Assembly (NCBI GenBank): GCA_012727815.1
Contig: JAAYGI010000005.1
Location: 1 to 64,000, forward strand
DNA: 64,000 bases
Source: Erysipelothrix sp.
Lineage (GTDB): Bacteria; Bacillota_I; Bacilli_A; Erysipelotrichales; Erysipelotrichaceae
Reading direction: 5' to 3'
Shown in pieces: positions 1-8,653 of the stretch. Made by a program: the position numbers and the translations under genes. Numbering within the stretch: the first letter of the stretch is position 1; each line of letters begins with the position of its first letter. The notes under the pieces were generated by a model that did no database searches, was not told where the DNA came from, and saw only the letters and a list, made by a program, of their open reading frames with translations.

Positions 1-262
<262 letters not shown>

Positions 263-379
263 TCATTTTAAAAACTCTGACGAGTTGTTAATATTTTATT
301 TATTTTTAATTTTGAAATTGACGTTTCTTGTTCAGTTTTCAAAGACCATTTCCTGAGGTGTTTCCCTCAAGGCTTATTC

Positions 380-408
380 ATAATATCATTCACCTATAGG
401 TATGTCAA
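380..408 (-). promoter_or_regulatory. rrn operon promoter
   Basis: Minus strand TTGACA, 17-nt spacer, TATTAT, about 120 nt upstream of the 16S 5' end. Confidence 0.8.
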
Positions 409-491
409 CACTTAAATGCTTTTTTGTTCATTTTCTTTTAGAATATGCCAAATACCCTATTAAAACGGTAGATAATGAGACAAAAAGAATT

Positions 492-1028
492 TTATTCTGC
501 CTCATTATCGAGATTTAAGTACTTTTCAAAGTAACCATTGATGACTTTATCCTTAAATGGATACTCTTTTGCCATCGCTACATTCATTAGACGATCTTTT
601 TCTGTTTCAACTATATGAATAATATCTTTTGGATAATGCATTTGGTTTTGGTGTCTTGAGAATTCATCTTCATCAAGTAAGACTATATTACCATCAGGAT
701 ACATCTTTACATCCAAATCATAATCTATATTCTTTATTGCTTCTCCATCATATATAATAGGTGATGCTAAATTGCAGTAATAATATATACCACGTTTACG
801 AATCATCGCCATTACGTTATACCATCTATCAAAGTAATAAAACAATATTGCTGGTTCACGTGTGAACCATTTTCTATTATTGGATTCAACCACCCATGTT
901 TTATATGTAATCGCAACAATTTTTGATGCATCAACATCTAACACCGTTGCACTAGACCATGTGCGGTGAATCGATCCATCATGTTTATATGTTTGCACAT
1001 ATACAACATCTCCCACTTTTGGTTTCAT
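492..1028 (-). CDS. DUF402 / nucleoside tri-diphosphate phosphatase-like protein
   Basis: DUF402-like core (RTWSSATVLD...WFTREPAILFYYFDRWYNV...YYCNLASP...DYDLDVKMYPDG). Start moved to MKPKVGDVV. Confidence 0.8.
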   Translation of the reverse strand: MKPKVGDVVYVQTYKHDGSIHRTWSSATVLDVDASKIVAITYKTWVVESNNRKWFTREPAILFYYFDRWYNVMAMIRKRGIYYYCNLASPIIYDGEAIKNIDYDLDVKMYPDGNIVLLDEDEFSRHQNQMHYPKDIIHIVETEKDRLMNVAMAKEYPFKDKVINGYFEKYLNLDNEAE

Positions 1029-1362
1029 ATCACACATCCTAACTACCTTATATATTATATACAATATAATGACTAATTGGTAATTTTTCTTAAAAATATA
1101 ATATTTATCTACATAAGGTCTTCTATCATCATTTACTATCTTTATATAATTAATGCTTTCTCCTCTATTATATATACATTTTTAACCCTTGATATTCACC
1201 CCTTATATATAGATAGAATAATGTATCTATAATACACATCAAAAGAACAACTTATAAATCACTAATTTTAACACCTTTAACAATGTAGATATTGAACTAA
1301 TATGCTACACTATAATAACAATCTTAGTTCTAGCCATATTAACTAAGAGATGGGAGAGAAAA

Positions 1363-1833
1363 ATGCATAACTTAATGATTCAACAAATCGAAAGCATTAT
1401 TGAAGACGAAAAGAATATTATAGCTAACCTTGCTAATATTAGCGCCCTAATAAATATGAACTTTGAAAATATTAATTGGGTTGGTTTTTATTTCTATGAA
1501 AATTCTCAACTTATTCTGGGACCTTTCCAAGGTAATGTTGCTTGCACAAGATTATATCCTGGTAAAGGTGTTTGTATGAAAGCTATGGAAACAAGAACCG
1601 TTCAAAATATTGCAGATGTTCATACATTCAAAGGTCATGTTGTTTGTGATAGTGCATCAATGAGTGAACTGGTCATACCTTTAGTAATTAACGATGAACC
1701 CTATGGAGTTTTAGATATTGATTCTCCTGTAAAAAACAGGTTCTCAGAAAAGGATCAAAAAGCATTCGAAGAAATAGGACATATAATCGAGCGCATGATA
1801 AGCGAATCGACAAAAAAAGGTAAATCCGAGTAG
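1363..1833 (+). CDS. GAF-domain free methionine-(R)-sulfoxide reductase
   Basis: fRMsr signature INWVGFYFY...LGPFQGNVACTRLYPGKGVC...HVVCDSASMSELVIPL; RBS GGGAGAG upstream. Confidence 0.9.
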   Translation: MHNLMIQQIESIIEDEKNIIANLANISALINMNFENINWVGFYFYENSQLILGPFQGNVACTRLYPGKGVCMKAMETRTVQNIADVHTFKGHVVCDSASMSELVIPLVINDEPYGVLDIDSPVKNRFSEKDQKAFEEIGHIIERMISESTKKGKSE

Positions 1834-1848
1834 GATTTACCTTTTTTT
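1812..1848. terminator. Bidirectional rho-independent terminator
   Basis: aaaaaaaggtaaatcc-gagta-ggatttaccttttttt between convergent genes. Confidence 0.85.
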
Positions 1849-2515
1849 ACTTATTTCTAATTGCTTCGATTAAATATCGATAACGTTCACCATATACAAC
1901 GGGTGAATTCCCCTCGTACTGGGTATTACCTTTAAATTGATCTGCCGCTTGGTCTTTATCAAATTCTACATCTAGATAAGAATGTTGGATATCTCCATAG
2001 AGGCATACATTTCTTTTGATGATTGCATCATCTTCTAAAATAGCATACTTCAAAGGATACGCACCTTCTTCTTCACCTATACTCAAATAGATAGCATTCA
2101 TATCATATAAATCATTAAAGATAGAATTTTTACCATATGGGAAATCTAAGGACTCATGTCTTGTTAAAAAGCTCGCGTGCTTACCACTTACAGCAATTTC
2201 AACAGAAGGATGTTTTACATACTGTACGCTTGTACTTAGTTCAAACATCTTTAATATTGGTTTTCTAAAGATTACATTTCGGTTAAGTTCTGGTATTGTT
2301 GATAACTCTTCAAGATTTGTTTCACTTGAATTAAATCCACAATCTCCAATAATACACAATGTTCCATTTATCAAACTTGTTTTTAAATTTTCAAGAATAG
2401 ACTTTAATAAGCCTTTATCAACGTCATTTGACACATTTAAAATTACGATGTCATTATCTTGGATATTTAATCGTTTTAATAAAGTATGTATTGATTGGTT
2501 GACATTACCCTTCAA
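1847..2515 (-). CDS. Diverged aminoglycoside N(3')-acetyltransferase-fold-like protein
   Basis: Resembles the AAC(3)/YokD order: IPELNRNVIFRKPILKMFELSTSVQYVKHPSVEIAVSGKHASFLTRHESLDFPYGKNSIFNDLYDMNAIYLSIG. Confidence 0.45.
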   Translation of the reverse strand: MKGNVNQSIHTLLKRLNIQDNDIVILNVSNDVDKGLLKSILENLKTSLINGTLCIIGDCGFNSSETNLEELSTIPELNRNVIFRKPILKMFELSTSVQYVKHPSVEIAVSGKHASFLTRHESLDFPYGKNSIFNDLYDMNAIYLSIGEEEGAYPLKYAILEDDAIIKRNVCLYGDIQHSYLDVEFDKDQAADQFKGNTQYEGNSPVVYGERYRYLIEAIRNK

Positions 2516-2945
2516 TTAAACTGTTATCCTTTAACATGTCTAAAAGTTTACCATACTCTAAGTAACCAACTTTTGACTCTTTAATTTCTTTTTGATCAAC
2601 AATGAAAAGTGTTGGTGTTGCATTAACAACGAATCCGTACGTTTCTTTTGTTAGTTCTTTAAATTCGTCTTTATCTTCATCTGACCACTTACTATTATCG
2701 ATTTGAACATAAAATACCTCTAGTGAGTGATTTGCATTAAGTTCTTCAAGTACAGACTTGAACTCTTTACATGCTGAACAATCAACATTTCCAATAACGA
2801 CCATAAATTTATCGTCTGTTTTAATTTTTTCTTCATATTCTTCAAGAGATAAATAAGTAATTTTACCTGGTTCAAAAGGCTCTTTTTTTGTACATCCACT
2901 TAAGAATACTAAACCCACCATCATAACTAATAATATTTTTTTCAT
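2505..2945 (-). CDS. Thioredoxin-like lipoprotein
   Basis: Lipobox FLSGC; CSACKEF thioredoxin-like motif; TPTLFIVD cis-Pro region. Confidence 0.8.
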   Translation of the reverse strand: MKKILLVMMVGLVFLSGCTKKEPFEPGKITYLSLEEYEEKIKTDDKFMVVIGNVDCSACKEFKSVLEELNANHSLEVFYVQIDNSKWSDEDKDEFKELTKETYGFVVNATPTLFIVDQKEIKESKVGYLEYGKLLDMLKDNSLIEG

Positions 2946-3415
2946 TTCGCCACTCCTTTGTGTGCATGTTTCGATGCAGCTGCGGCTGCAATAGCACCGA
3001 CCACATCATCTAAATACGTATTACAGACACCATCTTTATGTTTATTAAGTTCACCAATGATTCCTGGCTTCACTCTGTCTATAAAACCAAAGTTAGTAAG
3101 AGCAATTGAACCATATAGGTTACAGATGCTATACGCTAAGACTTCATCTATTCCATAAAGACCATTGTCCTCATTAATAATATCACAAATAATTTTGTTT
3201 CCAAAGTTTTTTTGTTCTACCGCCATGTCAATTGATATCCCCGTCATAACAGTATGTTGAACCTCTCTTTTATCCAAAATGCCCATGATATCACTCATGA
3301 TTATTTCTCTATCAATATGAGAGTTAAACTCTTCTTGTAAATAAGCAACACATTCTACAATATCTTCTAATTCTACTGTTCTTTCTTTTAATAAATCTAT
3401 ACATAGTTGACGCAT
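2942..3415 (-). CDS. Phosphatidylglycerophosphatase A family protein (YutG-like)
   Basis: [36 protein letters not shown]...[14 protein letters not shown]-type PgpA motifs; start at MRQLC with RBS AAAGGGGCG. Confidence 0.8.
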   Translation of the reverse strand: MRQLCIDLLKERTVELEDIVECVAYLQEEFNSHIDREIIMSDIMGILDKREVQHTVMTGISIDMAVEQKNFGNKIICDIINEDNGLYGIDEVLAYSICNLYGSIALTNFGFIDRVKPGIIGELNKHKDGVCNTYLDDVVGAIAAAAASKHAHKGVAK

Positions 3416-3524
3416 TTGTAATCGCCCCTTTCTATTTCTTTCATTATACATAATTCCTTGGCACATTGATAGACTTTATTTTCGCTCTTTGGTAAGGTTA
3501 GTATACAAAGAAAAGGAGAGTTTT

Positions 3525-4130
3525 ATGACATACAAATTACCAAATTTAGATTACGCATATGATTCACTTGAGCCTCAAATCGATGCTCGTACTATGGAAA
3601 TTCACCATACTAAACATCACCAAGCTTATATCGACAATGCACTTGCTGCACTTGAGGGACACGCTGATTTAATAGCTAAAGACCCTATTGATTTACTTAA
3701 AGATATAGATTCAGTTCCTGAGTCAATCCGCGGTGCTTTACGCAACAACGTTGGAGGGCACGTTAACCACGCATTATTTTGGAAAACTTTAACACCTGCT
3801 AAAGGTCAATTACCTGAAGGCGACTTACTTGCTGCTATTAATAAAGATTTCGGTTCACTTGATGGATTGAAAGAAAAATTAGATACAGCTGCAAAAACTC
3901 GTTTCGGTAGTGGATGGGCATGGCTTGTAAAAGACAATGACAAACTTGCTGTTATATCAACAGCTAACCAAGACTCACCTTACATGGATGGTCTTACACC
4001 ATTATTAGGACTAGATGTATGGGAACATGCATACTACCTAAACTATCAAAACCGTCGTCCTGATTATATCAGCGCATGGTTCGAAGTAATTAACTGGGAT
4101 GAAGTTGCTAAAAACTTAGCTAACGCTTAA
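3525..4130 (+). CDS. sodA: Superoxide dismutase (Fe/Mn)
   Basis: [34 protein letters not shown]...[13 protein letters not shown]...[20 protein letters not shown]. Confidence 0.97.
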   Translation: MTYKLPNLDYAYDSLEPQIDARTMEIHHTKHHQAYIDNALAALEGHADLIAKDPIDLLKDIDSVPESIRGALRNNVGGHVNHALFWKTLTPAKGQLPEGDLLAAINKDFGSLDGLKEKLDTAAKTRFGSGWAWLVKDNDKLAVISTANQDSPYMDGLTPLLGLDVWEHAYYLNYQNRRPDYISAWFEVINWDEVAKNLANA

Positions 4131-4142
4131 ACCCTTTCTCCA

Positions 4143-4172
4143 AAGAGACACCTTAAAGGTGTCTCTTTTTTA
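4143..4172 (+). terminator. sodA terminator
   Basis: aagagacacctt-aaa-ggtgtctctttttt. Confidence 0.85.
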
Positions 4173-4259
4173 ATTATGAACAAAGAGCAAAGATTCCTTA
4201 GAAGTTTCATTACTTAGATATAAGTAAATATCGATACTTTAGGTTCTTTGCTCTTTATT

Positions 4260-6335
4260 TTAGTCTTCTAACTCTTTTTTTCTTCTATTTATAACTGTTT
4301 CGGAAATATGATCCGGTGCTGGGTCATATCTTAAGAATTCTTGAGTATATGTAGCACGTCCTTGTGTAATAGATCTTAAATCTGATAGATATCTTCCAAC
4401 CTCTACAAGTGGAACTTCAGCTGTAATTAGTTGATCATCACCATTTACAAGATCCATACCCACGATCATACCGCGTCGTTTGTTTAAATCACCAATTACA
4501 GCCCCAGTAAAATCATCTGGACATGTAACTTTAATTTCAACTATAGGCTCTAATAAAATTGGCTTGGCTTTTGGCATAGCATCTAAATAAGCCAAACGTC
4601 CTGCTTGAACAAATGCAATCTCTTTAGAGTCAACATCGTGATACTTTCCATCAATTAATGTTGCTTTAACACCTACAACCTTATATCCTGCAAGAACACC
4701 TTTTTCCATAGCTGCTTGAATTCCTTGTTCAACAGCTGGGAAGTACTGTCTTGGCACCGCTCCACCAAATACTTTTTCTTCAAATACCATGGCTTCAGTA
4801 TCATAAGGTTCAAATTCAACAAAGACATGACCAAATTGTCCTGCACCACCTGATTGTTTCTTATGTCGTCCCTCACCTGTTACTTTGCTTCTGATAGTTT
4901 CTCTATAGGCAATTTCAGGAACTGTCATCTCAACACTTACATCGTATTTATCTTTTAACTTTGTGATCATTACATCTAGGTGTTGATCACCCAGTCCATA
5001 TAGAATAAATTCTTTAGTTTCAGGATTACTTTCTGTATAAGCACTGATTTCTTCTTCAATAATTCTTGAAATCGCTGTACTCATTTTATCTTCATCTTTT
5101 TTACTTGTTGGCCAAATTGCCATAGCTAGAGCAGCTTGCGGTAAATCTGGTCTATCAAAGACAAGTGGTCTTTCTTTTGTTGATAATGTATCAAATGTTT
5201 TGGAATGTTGAAGTTTTGTTACTGCACCAATATCACCAGTGAACAATTTCCCAACTCCCAATTGGTGTTTTCCAGAAATACTATAGACTGCTGATATTCT
5301 CTCACTCTCTCTTGAAGCTTCATTATAAACAACAGAGTCTGATGATAATATACCACTCATAACTTTTAGATAACTAATACGTCCAACAAATGGATCAACT
5401 ATAGTTTTAAATATTTGCGCACTGAATGATTCAGATTCATTAGTTTGGAGTTCCACTTCTTTTCCAGATATATCTTTAGCAACAACAGTTTCTCTTTCAC
5501 CATAAGTAGGTAGGTATTCAGTAATTAAATCTAATAACCTTCTGATTCCTACACCATTTTTGGCACTTCCTGTATAAACAGGACGAATATCACCCGTTCT
5601 AACACCAATAGAAACACCTTTTAATATTTCTTCATCGGATAAATCACCGTTTTCAAAGTATCTTTCCATTAACGCATCATCTGTCATTGCTACCGCTTCG
5701 CAAATTTCTTCCCAATGTTTCGCCACTAGATCTTCATAATCATCAGGAACTTCATGAGGTGTTTCAGGTTTACCGTAATACCAAACCTTTTTACTTAAAA
5801 GGTTAATACTACCAATAACTTTGCCATCTTCTCGAATTGGTATTTCAAATGCAATAACACTGTTTCCAAATGTTTCTCTTAGTGATTCATAGATTTTATG
5901 GAATGATACTTCTTCTTCGTCCATTTTATTAACAAAGAAAATTGTTGGCTTATTGTCACGTTCAACCATATTGAATGCAGAGCGTGTTCCAACATCAACA
6001 CCCTCTTTTGCATCTACTACAATTAAAGCATTGTCTGCAACTGAGTATCCGGAAATTGTTTCGGATATAAAATCTAGGTAACCAGGCGTATCTATTACAT
6101 TTATTTTCTTATTTTCCCACTCAATTGGGACCAAACTCATATAAATAGATTGTCCTCTTTTAATTTCTAAAGGTTCAAAGTCGACAGGTGACTGCCCACT
6201 TTCAGCATCTACGATTTTATTAACTTTTTTAGTTTTATAAAGGAAAGATTGCACAAGTGCACTTTTTCCACTTCCAGCATGCCCAAGAAGGACCAAATTA
6301 CGGACATCTTGGGATAAATAGTCTTTCATCGTCAT
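4260..6335 (-). CDS. Elongation factor G-like GTPase
   Basis: EF-G domain order with diverged G1 GHAGSGKSAL, IDTPGYLDF, NKMD; shorter and more divergent than canonical FusA. Confidence 0.9.
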   Translation of the reverse strand: MTMKDYLSQDVRNLVLLGHAGSGKSALVQSFLYKTKKVNKIVDAESGQSPVDFEPLEIKRGQSIYMSLVPIEWENKKINVIDTPGYLDFISETISGYSVADNALIVVDAKEGVDVGTRSAFNMVERDNKPTIFFVNKMDEEEVSFHKIYESLRETFGNSVIAFEIPIREDGKVIGSINLLSKKVWYYGKPETPHEVPDDYEDLVAKHWEEICEAVAMTDDALMERYFENGDLSDEEILKGVSIGVRTGDIRPVYTGSAKNGVGIRRLLDLITEYLPTYGERETVVAKDISGKEVELQTNESESFSAQIFKTIVDPFVGRISYLKVMSGILSSDSVVYNEASRESERISAVYSISGKHQLGVGKLFTGDIGAVTKLQHSKTFDTLSTKERPLVFDRPDLPQAALAMAIWPTSKKDEDKMSTAISRIIEEEISAYTESNPETKEFILYGLGDQHLDVMITKLKDKYDVSVEMTVPEIAYRETIRSKVTGEGRHKKQSGGAGQFGHVFVEFEPYDTEAMVFEEKVFGGAVPRQYFPAVEQGIQAAMEKGVLAGYKVVGVKATLIDGKYHDVDSKEIAFVQAGRLAYLDAMPKAKPILLEPIVEIKVTCPDDFTGAVIGDLNKRRGMIVGMDLVNGDDQLITAEVPLVEVGRYLSDLRSITQGRATYTQEFLRYDPAPDHISETVINRRKKELED

Positions 6336-6362
6336 ATATATTTTCCTCCACTTAGTGACAAA

Positions 6363-7031
6363 TTACTTGAAATAGTTTTTCAAATCTTCAAAACTGTGTT
6401 GACGTACATAATGAATTGCGAGATTTCCATCTTTGTCTGCAATCTTTATATCTGCCCCATGTCCTAGAAGATAAACAATCAGTTCTTCAAACCCTGAGTA
6501 ACTTGCACGCATAAGTGCAGTACAACCATTATGATCTTGTGCATTTACATCCGCACCCTCACTTACAAGAACTTTAATTACATCTGTTCTAAATGCAAGT
6601 GCCGCTTCCATTAATGCAGTTCTTCCCAGTTCATCACTTAAGTTAACTTGAGATCCTGCTTCTATTAAACGCAATACTACAGGCGTCTGCCCTAAGAAAG
6701 AAGCCCTCATCAATGCATTTCGCCCACGATTATCTTGTAAGTTAACATCAGCACCGTGTTCGATTAATAGGTTTACGATGTCTAAATGACCCTTTTTAGC
6801 TGCTGCCATTAATGCATCCTTACCATTTACATCTATCTTTGTAGCATCAGCACCATTCTCAATGATATACTTAATCACATCTAAGTGACCTCGTTTTGAT
6901 GCCCTCATCAATGCGGTTCGATTTTCACCATTCACCACATTTACGTTCGCTCCATCAGCAAGTGCATTTTTCACGATATCTAAATCACCGTGCGCACAAG
7001 CATCAAAGAATACTTTATCTGTTTGATCCAT
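6363..7031 (-). CDS. Ankyrin-repeat protein
   Basis: Repeated ANK units such as GRNALMRASFLGQTPVVLRLIEAGSQVNLSDELGRTALMEAA; RBS AAGGAGG before MDQTDK. Confidence 0.92.
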   Translation of the reverse strand: MDQTDKVFFDACAHGDLDIVKNALADGANVNVVNGENRTALMRASKRGHLDVIKYIIENGADATKIDVNGKDALMAAAKKGHLDIVNLLIEHGADVNLQDNRGRNALMRASFLGQTPVVLRLIEAGSQVNLSDELGRTALMEAALAFRTDVIKVLVSEGADVNAQDHNGCTALMRASYSGFEELIVYLLGHGADIKIADKDGNLAIHYVRQHSFEDLKNYFK

Positions 7032-7087
7032 ATTGATAACCTCCTTGTCAAACAAAGTAATAAAAAAGATAGACTTACAAAAATAGC

Positions 7088-7159
7088 CTATCTCATTTTA
7101 AAAATTTCATGATGCACATGTTTAATCACTCTTGAATTGTTTTTGACAACGCTAACCAT
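7088..7159 (-). CDS. Candidate 23-aa small protein or leader peptide
   Basis: ATG..TAG encoding MVSVVKNNSRVIKHVHHEIFKMR, preceded by the strong SD AAAGGGGTGAT. Confidence 0.4.
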   Translation of the reverse strand: MVSVVKNNSRVIKHVHHEIFKMR

Positions 7160-7301
7160 CGTGCATCACCCCTTTGTTATCTATATTGTAAACGATTACA
7201 AATATAAAACAAGTCTTTTCACCTATTTTTAACATTGTATCTTTAATGACACGCTTGTTTTATCATGGTACTATTGAGTTATTAATAGATGGAGGAAAGT
7301 T

Positions 7302-7733
7302 ATGAAAAAATTTATGAGTGAATTTAAAGAATTTGCTTTAAAGGGTAATGTATTTGATTTAGCTATCGGGGTTGTAATTGGTGGGGCATTTACTGCTATT
7401 GTAACTTCACTTGTTACAGACATCATCACACCACTACTCAGTGTTATTGCTAATACTGAAAACATTGAGAACCTACAATTTATATTAAAGAAAGCAGTTG
7501 TTGAAAATGGTGTTGTCATCAAAGAAGCAACAGTCCTTAGATATGGTAGTTTCATTGATGCTGTTATCTCATTTCTAATCATCGCACTGATTATATTCAG
7601 TATGATCAGTATGATTAACAAATTAAGTAGAGCTAAAGAAGCTGAAGTTGTTGAAGAATTAGCACCTGAACCTTCTCAAGAAACTGTACTACTTGAAGAA
7701 ATACTAAACGAACTTAGAAAATCAAATAAATAA
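7302..7733 (+). CDS. mscL: Large-conductance mechanosensitive channel
   Basis: [34 protein letters not shown]... MscL N-terminus. Confidence 0.97.
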   Translation: MKKFMSEFKEFALKGNVFDLAIGVVIGGAFTAIVTSLVTDIITPLLSVIANTENIENLQFILKKAVVENGVVIKEATVLRYGSFIDAVISFLIIALIIFSMISMINKLSRAKEAEVVEELAPEPSQETVLLEEILNELRKSNK

Positions 7734-7754
7734 TTTCAACTATCAAGAAAATAA

Positions 7755-7790
7755 AATAGAGTCTGTATCGTGATACAGACTCTATTTTTT
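7755..7790. terminator. Terminator between convergent mscL and punA
   Basis: aaatagagtctgtatc-gt-gatacagactctatttttt. Confidence 0.85.
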
Positions 7791-7811
7791 ATATATATTA
7801 TAATCTTCTAC

Positions 7812-8636
7812 TTAGTCTATTGAATCTTCTTCTAATAATTTTTCAACCCACTCACAAAGTTTTAGACTTGTTCTATTTGCAATTTCAACCACTTCTTCAT
7901 GAGAGTGTTTTCCATCTCTTAAACCTGTAGCCATATTTGTGATAACAGAAATACCTAATGTTTTAAAACCAAGGTAGTTAGAAACTATTGTTTCAGGTAC
8001 TGTTGACATACCAATAGCATCAGCCCCCCATTTACCATACATTTTAATTTCTTCACGCGTCTCATAGTATGGGCCTTGGAAAAATGCATAGACACCTTCG
8101 TGGTGTTCAATGTCTAGATCCGATGCAACTTTTTTAGCAATTTTTCTAAAATCATTGTTATATGGTTCTGACATATCTGGGAATCGCGGACCAAAACGTT
8201 CATCGTTTGGACCATGTAATGGGTTTGTTGATACTCCATTTATAAAGTCATCAATAATCATTAAGTCTCCTGGTGCAAATGTTGGATTGATTCCACCACA
8301 TGCATTGGTAACGATAAGGTGTGTAACGCCCATTAATTTCATTACAAATAAAGGATATGTTACTTCTTTCATTTCAAAACCTTCATAGAAATGGAAACGT
8401 CCTTGCATTACTGCAACATCATAATTACCTAAAGTTCCCATTACTAAGTTTCCAGCATGCCCTTCTAATTTAGATTTAGGAAAGTGTGGAATATCTTCGT
8501 AAGGTAATGATTTTTTAATATCGATCTTATCTACAAGTGATCCAAGACCACTTCCTAGAATAATCCCTACCTTCGGCTTAACATCTGTTTGAGTTTGAAT
8601 ATATTCAAACGATTCTAATACTTTATCATAAAACAT
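7812..8636 (-). CDS. punA: Purine-nucleoside phosphorylase
   Basis: GIILGSGLG, VMQGRFHFYEGF, VTNACGGINPTFAPGDLMIIDDFIN, GPYYETREEIKMYGKWGADAIGMSTVPE. Confidence 0.95.
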   Translation of the reverse strand: MFYDKVLESFEYIQTQTDVKPKVGIILGSGLGSLVDKIDIKKSLPYEDIPHFPKSKLEGHAGNLVMGTLGNYDVAVMQGRFHFYEGFEMKEVTYPLFVMKLMGVTHLIVTNACGGINPTFAPGDLMIIDDFINGVSTNPLHGPNDERFGPRFPDMSEPYNNDFRKIAKKVASDLDIEHHEGVYAFFQGPYYETREEIKMYGKWGADAIGMSTVPETIVSNYLGFKTLGISVITNMATGLRDGKHSHEEVVEIANRTSLKLCEWVEKLLEEDSID

Positions 8637-8653
8637 ATATATATTTCCTCCTA

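Noticed and set aside
1065-1362. AT-rich intergenic region as possible origin, repeat or CRISPR leader
   Set aside because: No direct repeats with spacers and no DnaA-box clusters seen; treated as an ordinary promoter region.
7271-7621. 116-aa minus ORF
   Set aside because: Antisense to mscL; reads as the complement of a conserved coding region.
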